64,000 nucleotides of DNA. It comes from Leguminivora glycinivorella. Taxonomy: Eukaryota > Arthropoda > Insecta > Lepidoptera > Tortricidae. Shown piece by piece: positions 1 to 8,436 of the stretch (within the stretch, counting starts at the first letter, position 1; the number at the start of each line of letters is the position of its first letter). Location: positions 3,224,001-3,288,000 of the forward strand of contig NC_062996.1 in assembly GCF_023078275.1 (NCBI RefSeq), given 5' to 3'. The translations under genes were made by a program, and so were the position numbers. The notes beneath the pieces were generated by a model. That model did no database searches. It had not been told where the DNA came from and worked only from the letters and a program-made list of their open reading frames with translations.

Positions 1-49
1 GTTGGAACCGTCAGCAATGAAATTGCCGAAGACGGTCAGACTGTAGCAC
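1..49 (+). CDS. ZAD-C2H2 gene A, short linker exon (partial)
   Basis: Open in one frame from the window edge and ending in a donor (C|GTAAGT at 49/50). It is acidic and rich in Glu, Asp and Gln. It matches the 69-nt fourth exon of gene B (55619-55687, minus) in position and in phase: both end one base into a codon and both are followed by the Cys-rich zinc-finger exon. The start of the exon lies outside the window. I infer that it is the linker between an N-terminal ZAD and the C2H2 array. Confidence 0.6.
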
Positions 50-397
50 GTAAGTTACTTTTCATTTTAGTTGGCGATAAAAAAACAGACTATGCTTAGA
101 CTTTACCTAAAGTGAATTCCGAATGGTGACAGACTTAACATTTTCCTACATCCTTTCCCCTCATTGACTTAGGAGAAGTCAACTGCAGGTCATGGTTCAA
201 TTGTGGTGTGGGCGACGGGCTAGCAACTTGACACTGCAATGCGCAATTTTGTTTACTTTCAACCCCTTGATTGTTAAGTGTGGACTGAGACTTGAGCTAT
301 TTCTTGTACTCTTTTTTGCTCGTATCACTAACATGACTACGTCGCGTTTCAGGCTCAGTCCGCGCGTGGTGACGGGCCTCTGCCAGCTAAAGAACAG

Positions 398-621
398 ACA
401 GCACACAGCAGCGCGCCAGACAGCAGCTCGCGATGACTTGCTGCGTGAGGCTCGCGCGCCTCCGCGACTCCCCGCGCGCGATCCAGCCGTGCCCCGCGCC
501 GCCGCCCCGCGCACCGAGCCCGCCCGCCAGTGCGCAACGGGAGCCCCGCACACAACCCTACACCTGCGATACTTGCCAGGCGCACTTCACAGAGAAGTCT
601 AGATTCATTTATTACACATAA
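398..621 (+). pseudogene. ZAD-C2H2 gene A, truncated zinc-finger exon
   Basis: Acceptor AACAG|ACAGC at 397/398 keeps the frame from the preceding exon. Two other AG sites nearby give immediate stops. From about 412 the exon closely matches gene B exon 5: the QQLAM run, CCVRLARLRDSP, a Pro-rich stretch, then REPRTQPYTCDTC, the start of the first C2H2 finger. Homology ends just after the first Cys pair, and the frame stops at 619-621 before either histidine, so no complete finger remains. The sequence beyond 621 resembles nothing in gene B. Either the 3' part was removed by deletion or insertion, or this is a dead duplicate. ZAD-C2H2 proteins are nuclear DNA-binding factors that have expanded in insects, but this copy cannot bind zinc through this finger. 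Confidence 0.7.
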
Positions 622-720
622 TATAGGGACAGATGAAATAGTCAAATAGGTGTAGGTAACAAAACTTGTTTAGAACAGGATATATCTAAAAATTCATAGG
701 TAGGGTATATAGGCACGGCA

Positions 721-985
721 AGTCCCATTCAGGCGGTCAGGGCCGGTATTCCACAGGGTTCAGTTGTTAACCTCTGCGTCAATGATTTCGAATTTCTGGA
801 GTATGTTATGCCCTGTTGCGGCCACAATCATTGTATCGTCTCCGCTTTTCTGGAGGTTGACTTCCCGTTTCGTGAAGTGCTTACGCCGCTGGAGAATCGA
901 GGTCAATACCGAGAAGTTAGCTGTAATCTTCTCCAGTAGAAATAGTTCAAGGCCCTGGATGACAAGTACCCCCAGATAGGTCTCT
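721..985 (+). pseudogene. Jockey-clade reverse transcriptase fragment
   Basis: Conceptual pieces in shifting frames match the conserved Jockey RT palm. They are an AGIPQGSV motif at about 737-765, LCVND at about 770-785, and a RRWRIEVNTEK segment at about 888-920, as in the better preserved copy at 14645-15271. Frameshifts and a missing catalytic segment (the ADD box is unreadable) show that it is dead. 622-720 and 986-1085 on either side are AT-rich with nothing I recognise. Confidence 0.6.
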
Positions 986-1664
986 TCGATAAGTATATCC
1001 ATTTCTATTAAAGAAAACTCCACACAAAATTATTATTAATAAACAATTCGAATTCAGGTCTGCTCTCATGTCCCCAGCAGGTCCACCGTAAGTGCCAAAC
1101 CGGATAGTCCACATTATCAAGGACTATCTCCACAATCGAACCTTTCGCTACCGAGTGGAAGGCACTCTATCAGAGGCACGTGCGGTGCGTGCTGGTGTCC
1201 CCCAGGGATGCGTCCTCTCACCGACCCTGTTTACCTTGCGCATCAATGACGTCTCCAAAGTCCCTGGAATAAATTACACCCTCTTTGCCACGGCCATATA
1301 GATCTGCGCACCCTTCTAGGTTGACTGGGATCCTCCAGTCTGCTATCAGTTCCCTAGGGGACTGGTGCAGGCGCTGGAGGGTCGAGGTCAACCCGGAAAA
1401 GAGTCGGCGTAATTTTCTCCAGGCGATCAAATTACCAAGCTCAAACAGCTGCACACGAGGCAGTCATGATGCACAGGGTACCTATTCCCTGGGTCTCAGT
1501 TGCGAGGTACCTGGGGGTCCACCTGGACCACCGTCAAACACATAAAGACAGTCAGAAACACTCGTTCTTTGCGGCCAGACTGAAAGTCTTTATGGGCAGA
1601 CAGCAGGATGGCCGTAAAGAACAAACTCAAACTCTACAAGACGTGTGTGAGACCTGTATTGTTA

Positions 1665-1864
1665 GGCACTGGTCCCACCGCGAGCTAGTAAGCTATGAGC
1701 TATCGGCTATAAAAACGAATGAAAGATGTTTATAGTTACTCGCCCAGCGGTGAGCTATCAATATCGCCGTGTCTCTTTTATTTGCACGGGGGTGCTTATC
1801 TTTTGTTCGTTTTTATAGCCGATAGCTCATAGCTTACTAGCTCGCGGTGGGACCAGTCAGTGCC
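1665..1864. mobile_element. Harbinger-type MITE with TTA target duplication
   Basis: A 200-bp element with long terminal inverted repeats starting GGCACTGGTCCCACCGCGAG on the left and GGCACTGACTGGTCCCACCG on the right, paired for about 50 bp with one 4-nt indel. It is flanked by TTA on both sides (1662-1664 and 1865-1867), the three-base target used by PIF/Harbinger elements. It has no coding capacity. It lies inside the family E RT frame, so it is younger than that insertion. Confidence 0.8.
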
Positions 1865-2191
1865 TTATACCCGTGCCTATGCAAGTACGGTTGTCGCACA
1901 CGCCTCAAATAATCATATTAACACATTACATATACTCCAGAATAAACTGCTTAGAGATGCCACTGGCGCGCCCTGGTTTGTTAGCAATTTAGATATCCAC
2001 CGTGATCTCAAAATCCCCACAGTCCGCCAATTCATGAAACGCCTCTCCAGGCGCTTTCATGAAAAGGCGGACTCACATACAAACCAACTTAACAATTTAC
2101 TGACTAAATATACACCTAACCCCGCAGCAGATAGGTTGCAAAGAAGGCCAAGGAACGTCCTTCTTGACACAGACGATCTCATAACCATAGC

Positions 2192-2232
2192 CGGCGGTTC
2201 ATGCGCGCCTACCGTGTACGCATGAACCGCCG
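2192..2232. repeat. 14-bp perfect inverted repeat near the RT C-terminus
   Basis: The arms at 2192-2205 and 2219-2232 (CGGCGGTTCATGCG and its exact complement) enclose a 13-nt spacer. It lies where the family E C-terminal frame loses similarity to other copies. It could be the remnant of a foldback insertion or simply part of the coding region. Confidence 0.5.
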
Positions 2233-2270
2233 ACGGGAAACCCTGCTCAACTACCATAGCCATACCTCCC

Positions 2271-2689
2271 TTAATCTTTTACGCCCTTAGTGGAACACCA
2301 GAATTGCAACCTAAAACCAAAGACGATTAACCTAGCAACACTAAACGCAAGCTTTGGGGTCATAGCCATATATTACAAGAGGCATTTACATTGCATTCTC
2401 ATCATCTCTCCAAAGCTTTAAGACATACGTCGGTCTGCATGATCTCTCGCAGGCTACTCACCCATTACCTACTATCGTTTCTACATATCTCTCCTTCAAA
2501 AAACCTGTTATACGAGTACATGAGACTGCTGGCAGAGTTGGGGACCCTCTGGGGGTAAATCTATTTCGCGGCATTATACGGTTCGGACGCACTTAACATT
2601 ACTTCGCGCTTCTTCGCGATTCGAAATAATCATAATTACAAATAATTTATACGAATAAAGCGGCGCTAGCCAGAAGGGACACGCGTACC
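2271..2689. other. Unassigned sequence
   Basis: Non-coding by eye, with no repeat termini recognised. It separates the 3' end of the family E fragment from the next Jockey copy. Confidence 0.4.
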
Positions 2690-3290
2690 TACACAAAGAA
2701 GATCGCAGTCGCGGATTGGGAGAAATACTCCGCTGCCACACAGGGAAGGGGTGGGTAGTTGGGAGGACGGTTTTCTCCCACTACCACCCGGTTTCCACCC
2801 CGGGTCAGCGACGAGTTTGACACCGCAGAGGAGACCTCCGATGACGCCTCCGTCGCCCCCACTACCACAAGCTTGGATCCCAAACAAACGAAGCGGCCAT
2901 TGTCGCCCGCAGACCGGTCCCGTTCTCCAATTTAGCAATTGCAAGGGGACTGCTAATTTCCCATTTAATGAGAATAAACCAGCCCTCGGCGACTCTGAAG
3001 GCGTGGCTGGCCGTCTTCGTGAGGATTCAGTCCAATTTCATGGGACCAGAAACAGGGTTGCTTCCCGAAGAGCGTGCCTTCATTGAGTTCCTCAGGACGT
3101 ACTTAGCAGCACTGCGTCCAAGGGGACGCCAGAGGGAGACCCCCCCAGACGCCCCCGCAGACCTCACCAAGCGTCCCTGCAAGAAACCGGCGCCAGGAGA
3201 GCAGAGGGACCCCAGATTGCGCCGTCGTTCGAGGTCGGCAGAGGGGCCCCCACCACAACATCAGCAACCCTTAGACCTTCCCTGACCTTA
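2690..3290 (+). pseudogene. Jockey-clade ORF1 (gag-like) remnant
   Basis: Pro- and Arg-rich reading frames (2751-3086 and 2968-3285) precede endonuclease remnants on the same strand, the expected place for ORF1. A segment around 3030-3110 reads FMGPETGLLPEERAFIEFL and faintly resembles the N-terminus of the family C gag at 43.2-43.5 kb (MELFGGFLRTINPT). No zinc knuckle can be read. The two frames overlap, which suggests a frameshift. The assignment rests mainly on position. Confidence 0.45.
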
Positions 3291-3294
3291 CCAG

Positions 3295-4740
3295 CCGGAC
3301 GTCCTAGACTTCGCCTTATTAAAAGGCATAGCCCTAAAGCTCACGAGCATCCAGGTCCATCACGAGTTGCACTTAGACCACGGGCCGGTTGTGATGGCCG
3401 TGGGAGCTCACTCAAACGACGAAATACCAACGAAAATTATCACTGGTTGGGTCGAAGTCGGGAAGACGAAGACCTTACTCTCCTTGAGACTCCTGATAGT
3501 CCTGACCTCTATCCGTACCAGAGAGGACATTGACGAGGCCATCGCGTGCCTCACCACTGGTCTCCAGGCTAGACTAGCAAACTGCTCCAGGGAGGTCTCG
3601 GCGAAGGATAACCGACGCTGGTGCTCGCCTACCCAGAAAATAATAAGGCGCTACGAGTGTACTCACGGTTACTAGTCCCGACAATAAGAATATATCAAAC
3701 TGCTTGTAGAGGTGGGGTAAGGTTCTGTCGGAGATCACGCCAGGCCACCAGGCTTACTGGGCCCTGGCGAGGTCTCTGAAGAGGGACGACACGACAATAA
3801 TCGGCATACGTAAGTCTGAAAACCCCTCTAACATCTCCAGTTATCGCCTTGTCAGCCTCCTGAGTACACTGGGAAAGCTTTTAGCTCGTATTCGACTCGG
3901 GAAGCTGAACCAATTTATTAACTCCTCCGACATACTTATCAATGAACAGTTTGGATTCCGGCAGCATACTCTTGTGTACATCAAATCTATAGAATCGTGC
4001 ACGACCTCTACTGGCTGAATGGCTGGAAAGGCTCTGTGTCCACGGCAGCCATCTTCCTAGATGTAGTGAAAGCCTTCGACAAGGTGTGGCACGTTTGATC
4101 CTCATGCTTGTCAAACTAGGAGTGCCACACAAGATAGTCCTCACCATCTCGGACTATCTCAGTTGTCGAGGCTTTCGCTACAGAGTGAAGGGCACTCTCT
4201 CTCCTATTCATCCAGTGAAGACCAGGGTTCCCTAAGGCTCTGTTCTCGCCCCACCCTATTCAATCTCTACGTCAATGACCTCCTTAGAATTCCTGGCGTC
4301 TCCGCACCCCTCTAGGTTGTCCTCCCTTCTCCAACGTGCGGTGGATTCCCTTGGAGAATGGTGTCACCGTTGGAGGATGAGGTCAACACTGAAAAGATCC
4401 AGGCGGTGATTTTCTCCAGGAAGGCTACTTAAGAAACGCTAGCTGAGAGGCACCCCCAGGTGCAGCTGTTGGGCTAGGGAATACATTGGGTCGAATCGGT
4501 CAAGTACATGGGGGTTCATCTCGATAGGAGATTGAAACTTCTATATATACATCAAAGTGGTCCGTGACTTCATCACGTCCCGACTTAACCTTTTGTTCAA
4601 CGCCAAAAGCAAAATGCGTATCAATCACAAGCTTACTCTGTACAGTACAGAGCCTGCATCAGACCCGTATTTACCTATGCCTCCTCTGTTTTTGCTCGAA
4701 GAAGATTAAAAACACCACAAACCCTACAGAACAAGATCCT
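3295..4740 (+). pseudogene. Jockey-clade ORF2: endonuclease end, linker and RT (family A)
   Basis: The end of an apurinic-type endonuclease is readable at about 3300-3420 (LLKGIAL, HLDHGPVV in place of SDHRPVV). The linker to RT follows (TREDIDEAIACLTTGLQ) and EITPGHQAYWALARSLK at 3740-3790. At about 3795 the sequence jumps to RT text (IGIRKSENPSN, SYRLVSLLSTLGKLL, LINEQFGFR, AIFLDVVKAFDKVWH), so roughly 100 codons of linker and RT N-terminus are missing. Many frameshifts follow as far as the LQNKILR motif near 4720. It is non-functional and an old copy. Confidence 0.8.
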
Positions 4741-5230
4741 CCGTTCTGCCGCGCGTTCCCGTTTCCATTTCATTCATTCGCTCGACAACCGGCGTACCAT
4801 GCAGGCCTTCCAATGGGAAGTCAAGCAGGGTATAGCCGATTTCAAGGCGAACGAATTTCACTATCTTATCCGGAATATATCACCCAGTCTCCTAGCGTAC
4901 TGGTGTAGTTTTTGTTTATAAAATTGCATGAACCTAGTTTAATAACCACATTTTTTTCTTGTAAATAGTATGTTTAGGATAAGAACTAACATTATTAACT
5001 GCATGCCTTAGTACATAAGATAACCTTGGATAAGTGCTTATTAACGTCACCATTTGCTAACATACTTTTAAGTTGAATAGATTTCTAACAATGTTCCCCT
5101 AATAAAATTACAGTGAACTTTTATCCTAACGCTGTAATACCGCGCTGTGATTGGTTATCCTAAATAAATGATTCCGCGACGTGTAGCGCGCGTAGTGAAG
5201 GGGCGGGGCCAAGCGACCATGGGCCCCAAC
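4741..5230. other. Degraded LINE tail and AT-rich spacer
   Basis: 4741-4910 is open on the plus strand with no clear match. 4911-5140 is AT-rich and non-coding. 5160-5230 has a GC-rich stretch (GTGTAGCGCGCG then GGGGCGG) that recurs at 22014-22040, so it belongs to an unnamed repeat. Confidence 0.4.
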
Positions 5231-5390
5231 AACAAGAAGACTCTCCAAAATAAATTCCTTAGAAGAGCAGTTAATGCAGACTGGTACATCACAAATTTCG
5301 ACATCCATCACGACTGGAACCTCCCCTCCATAAAGAAACATTTCCAGGACACTTCGAGACGCTTTTTTGATAAAACTCCCTTTTTTTTGT
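5231..5390 (+). pseudogene. Jockey-clade RT C-terminal fragment (family B type)
   Basis: It reads LQNKFLRRAVNADWYITNFD, HHDWNLPSIKKHF and RRFFDKTP, the same motif series as the family B copy on the opposite strand (about 6010-6230). It ends abruptly at the poly(T) that marks the 3' end of that minus-strand element. Confidence 0.75.
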
Positions 5391-7140
5391 GTACATGGAG
5401 TTTAGAGATATTCCTCTAGCATATCCAAAATCTGGACGCCGGGATCCCGGGGGACATAAACAAAGGGGGTGCCAGGTCCCTGAGGGGGGCCGGGTCTTTT
5501 AATCTAATGACTAGTCGATGAAAAGAGTTGTCGGTCATGTTAGTAGTGACTTGTGTCATATTGTAACAGTAAGTCGGTAAGGAAGTCTGGGAGGGTGGGA
5601 GGCAATCATGAGCGAGCCTTGAGTATGTGTAGAGGTCCTATGGCGGTGTGCGAGCTAGAGTCAAAGAGAGAAATAAATTAGGTGTTATCCAGAGCGACGG
5701 CCTCCGCAGCCTGCCTTTGTGCGCTGTGTACCGAATTTAATAGATCTCTTGCAAAGTTGAGGGGTACACCCACCCTTTGTCCCGTTTTAATTGATGATGC
5801 CAGTTCTTGTACTTGTTCTATAATGTATTTTGTATCTGCGGTAGGGAGGTTAGTTATATTGATTTTAAAAGCTAGATTGTATGGAAAATCTTTGTATGGG
5901 TCTACTTTCCGTAATGACATCGTCGGGGTCGCTGCGAACATTCTTTGGGCGCCTCCTACCCTGCACAGGGTTATCTAAAGGGGTGTAGGTGGAAGCGGCC
6001 GTTATAAGGGTATTTGCGTGGTGTGGAGTTTTATCGAAAAAACGCCTGGAGGCGACTTGAAAATGATTTTTAACAGATTGAAGGTTGTGGTCGTGTTGAA
6101 GGTCAACTGTGGTGATGAACCAATCAGCGCCCACGGCTCTCCGTAGAAATCTATTTTGAAGGGTTTGGAGGGTTTTAATGTTACTTTTGGAAGAATGCGC
6201 GAAGACAACGGAAGCGTATGAAAAGATGGGACGGATACAGGTTTTATAGAGACTTATTTTGCTGTTGGTGCTGAGGTAACTCTTGTGGTTTAACATTGGG
6301 TGGAGGCGACCCATGACAAAAGCCGCCCTGTTTTTGACTGCCTTAATATGCTTACTAAAGGTCATATGTGAGTCTAGTATAATTAATACCCAAGTATTTG
6401 GCAGAGTCAGTCCACTCAATGGGCTTGCCCTGGAGCCTAATACTTGGGTATTTTTGTTTTATTGAGTCAAGTCCCCCGACACAATTTTTTGTGAAAATGA
6501 TGGCTACACTCTTGTCCGGATTGAGCCCCCTCAAGTTGTGTTCTGTGATTCTGTGAACCTGATGTACACAGGAATGGCCTTCTCTGAACCCAAATTGTTC
6601 TTCCTGCATAATTTTCTTTGAGTTGATATAGACTAGAAGACGGCTGAGGACACAACGTTCGAACAGCTTTCCCATGGAGTTCAAGAGACTGATAGGTCTG
6701 TAGCTGGTGGGGGAGTTGCTGGGCTTACCAGGCTTGTGGATGCCGATGACCACTGCCACCTTCCAGTCGCCCGGAAAATGGCAATAGTCAAGGGCGGCAT
6801 TGAATACTTTTACTATGATATGGATGATGTTATCGGGTAGCAGTCTGTAAATTCTGCCTGGAAGCCCGTCAACTCCCGGCGCTTTTTTCGGTTTCATTTT
6901 ACCTATCAGTCTCTTCAGCTCCATGAAGGTGACGTGATCTATCGGTGGGTCGGAGGGGGGGGGGGGATTAAAGAAATTGTTGACTTCTGATTCAATAAGT
7001 GGGATATGATTGGGATCAGATGGGATTTTACCAGGGGAGCATTGAGACTATCCGCCAGACACTGGGCCTTTTCTGTGTCCGTGAATGCGGCTGTTGGAGT
7101 ACCAGGGCGGAGATAAAACTCCCCACCACCCAAACGCCCT
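5383..7140 (-). mobile_element. Family B Jockey-clade LINE, internally deleted, with 3' end
   Basis: Reads from 7140 down to a short poly(A) at about 5390. In order: the pre-RT linker (DTEKAQCLADSL), the RT N-terminus (KPKKAPGVDGLP, CHFPGDWKVAVV, SYRPISLLNSMGKLFERC, EEQFGFREGHSCVHQVHRI), then a jump from RITEHNLRGL straight to NPDKSVAIIF. The catalytic palm with the FADD box is deleted. The C-terminus (KYLGINYT, MGRLHPMLNHKSYL, LQNRFLRRAVGADWFIT, FFDKTPHHANTLI, RRRPKNVRSDPDDVIT) and a 3' region shared with 27123-27687 follow. The join falls at a short shared NP-K-S region, which suggests deletion by template jumping or recombination. It is 5'-truncated and incapable of self-transposition. Confidence 0.85.
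5678..5938 (-). CDS. Conserved tail reading frame in family B 3' region
   Basis: An 87-codon frame downstream of the RT stop. The last 75 codons (from VDPYKDFPYNLAFKIN to AVALDNT) also occur at 27128-27355. By my count the two copies differ at about a dozen bases, and about two thirds of these leave the amino acid unchanged. It has no recognised domain, no Cys/His motif and no membrane segment. It could be a small accessory protein, the displaced end of ORF2 reached by a frameshift, or a chance frame under RNA-level constraint. The function is unknown. Confidence 0.4.
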   Translation of the reverse strand, partial: FAATPTMSLRKVDPYKDFPYNLAFKINITNLPTADTKYIIEQVQELASSIKTGQRVGVPLNFARDLLNSVHSAQRQAAEAVALDNT

Positions 7141-7189
7141 TATTAACGCAGCATCAAATTACACCCCATTACCAAACCCAATCCCGGGC

Positions 7190-7715
7190 AGGTGCTACAA
7201 ATCGTAAGATATTTACATTTTTAACTTTCTCAAAACGTGTGGACTGAGTGAGCACTTACAAAAATTTATTATAAAAAAACCTGACACGTTAGTGGTTCGT
7301 TTTGTATTTTACAAATTCCCATTTCACTTTTACTAAACTATACACATATAATAGCGGTCTAAATCTTGTTTTTCATCAAAATTCGGCTTTTCAAAAGTGT
7401 GAGGATTGAGTGAGCATAAGAAACTATTTGTAAAAAATTAAATACGTCACTAGGTGATATAATATTTATAGAGGTAGGTTGGCCTATTTTTTACTAAATG
7501 TTAGTATGTAAATATTATATGTTAAATGAATATATTCACTGTTTTCGTTGGTAGTTTGTGAGAACTGAGTGAGCACATGTTAATGGCTGTATCTTTTGAT
7601 TTATCTTTTTACAAATTCAGAGATTCGTTTTACAATTGTTTTAGAACTTTTACTAAATGATCAGCATATTTTTTTTTATTTTCGGAAGGTGCTCACTCAA
7701 TCCACACACACACAG
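7190..7715 (+). repeat. Unclassified repeat with GAGTGAGCAC boxes and (AC)n end
   Basis: About 525 bp with three imperfect internal units of about 160 bp, each carrying a GTGTGrrnTGAGTGAGCAy box (about 7238, 7398 and 7556). It ends with the reverse complement of that box followed by (AC)n (7685-7715). The last 31 bases recur exactly at 17928-17958. The central text (TACAAATCGTAAGATATTT, TTTTACTAAATG) recurs at 40690-40870 on the opposite strand. It interrupts Jockey sequence. I cannot assign it to a class. The (AC)n end would fit a LINE that targets or ends in AC repeats. Confidence 0.6.
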
Positions 7716-8177
7716 CATCATCAGCATTTGCCCATGCCTCTCGCAATAAACTAAAGTTTCATCAAATCATACTAAACAAGTTCCTCCGAAGGGCCTCGGG
7801 GGCACCGGGATATGTACCTAATCTGGACCTCCATCCGTCACTTTGTACAGGCCCTAACGAAAAGATTTCATGAGGGGGCTGAGGCTCACGCCAACCCCCT
7901 GATTAGGGAGGCTGTGAGCTACACCCCCCGACCATCAATTGCTTTCCGGAAGCGAAGGCCTAGACATGCGCTCCTGGATTGTGATGATGAGTTCACTCGT
8001 GCGAATGAGAAGGAAATACGCATTCAGGGTGAACTCCTGAGAGCACGTATCCGGCACGGTCCTCATAATTCATGGCCGTCCCTAAACCACGCCCCATACC
8101 CCGCCCACTTCCCTTATTGGCCGAGCCTGCTATTTTTACTGGTCCTATTGCTCCCAATGCTCCAATTGGCTTACTAG
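7716..8177 (+). pseudogene. Jockey-clade RT C-terminus (family A)
   Basis: It reads ASGAPGYVPNLDLH, then RFHEGAEAHANPLIREAV, YTPRPSIAFRKRRPRHALL and DEFTRANEKEIRIQGELLRA. These match the C-terminus at 15600-15890. At least one frameshift lies near 7810. After GELLRARIR the frame continues into unrelated hydrophobic text, so the natural end is lost. 8178-8400 has nothing I recognise. Confidence 0.75.
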
Positions 8178-8436
8178 TTGATCCCTTTGTCAATTCTACC
8201 CCAAATTCATAAGGTTTAGTGTTTGTAGTTATTCTGGCCAGATTATTGGCCCCAATTGATCTGAACATTATGTATAAAAGAAATAATTACCGTTTTAGAC
8301 TAAGAGATAATTATTTGAATGTACCACGGAATTGTAAAGTGACGACAGCAAAATTACTAGCTTACAACGTAGAACCGGGGTTTTTTGACATTTCGGCCAG
8401 TGGCAACGGTGCCGGCCGCGCGGCGAGCGCCGGCGC

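Larger units (their letters stand above)
1086..2270 (+). pseudogene. Jockey-clade LINE ORF2, RT and C-terminal part (family E)
   Basis: The copy begins in the middle of the RT domain: NRIVHIIKDYLHNRTFRYRV, then RAGVPQGCVLSPTLFTL. The catalytic region is degenerate (LFATAI where the related copy at 44.7-45.1 kb has LFADDTA). RVEVNPEKS and ARYLGVHLDH follow. A 200-bp MITE interrupts the frame at 1665-1864. The C-terminal segment then resumes (LQNKLLRDATGAPWFVSN, DIHRDLKIPTVRQF, YTPNPAADRLQRRPRNVLL). A second copy of this C-terminus is at 29040-29385. The element is 5'-truncated and carries frameshifts, so it cannot move. Confidence 0.8.

Noticed and set aside
351..397. Earlier acceptor (TTTCAG at about 350) for the gene A exon
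   Set aside because: Using it gives an in-frame TGA within seven codons. The site at 397/398 keeps the frame of gene B.
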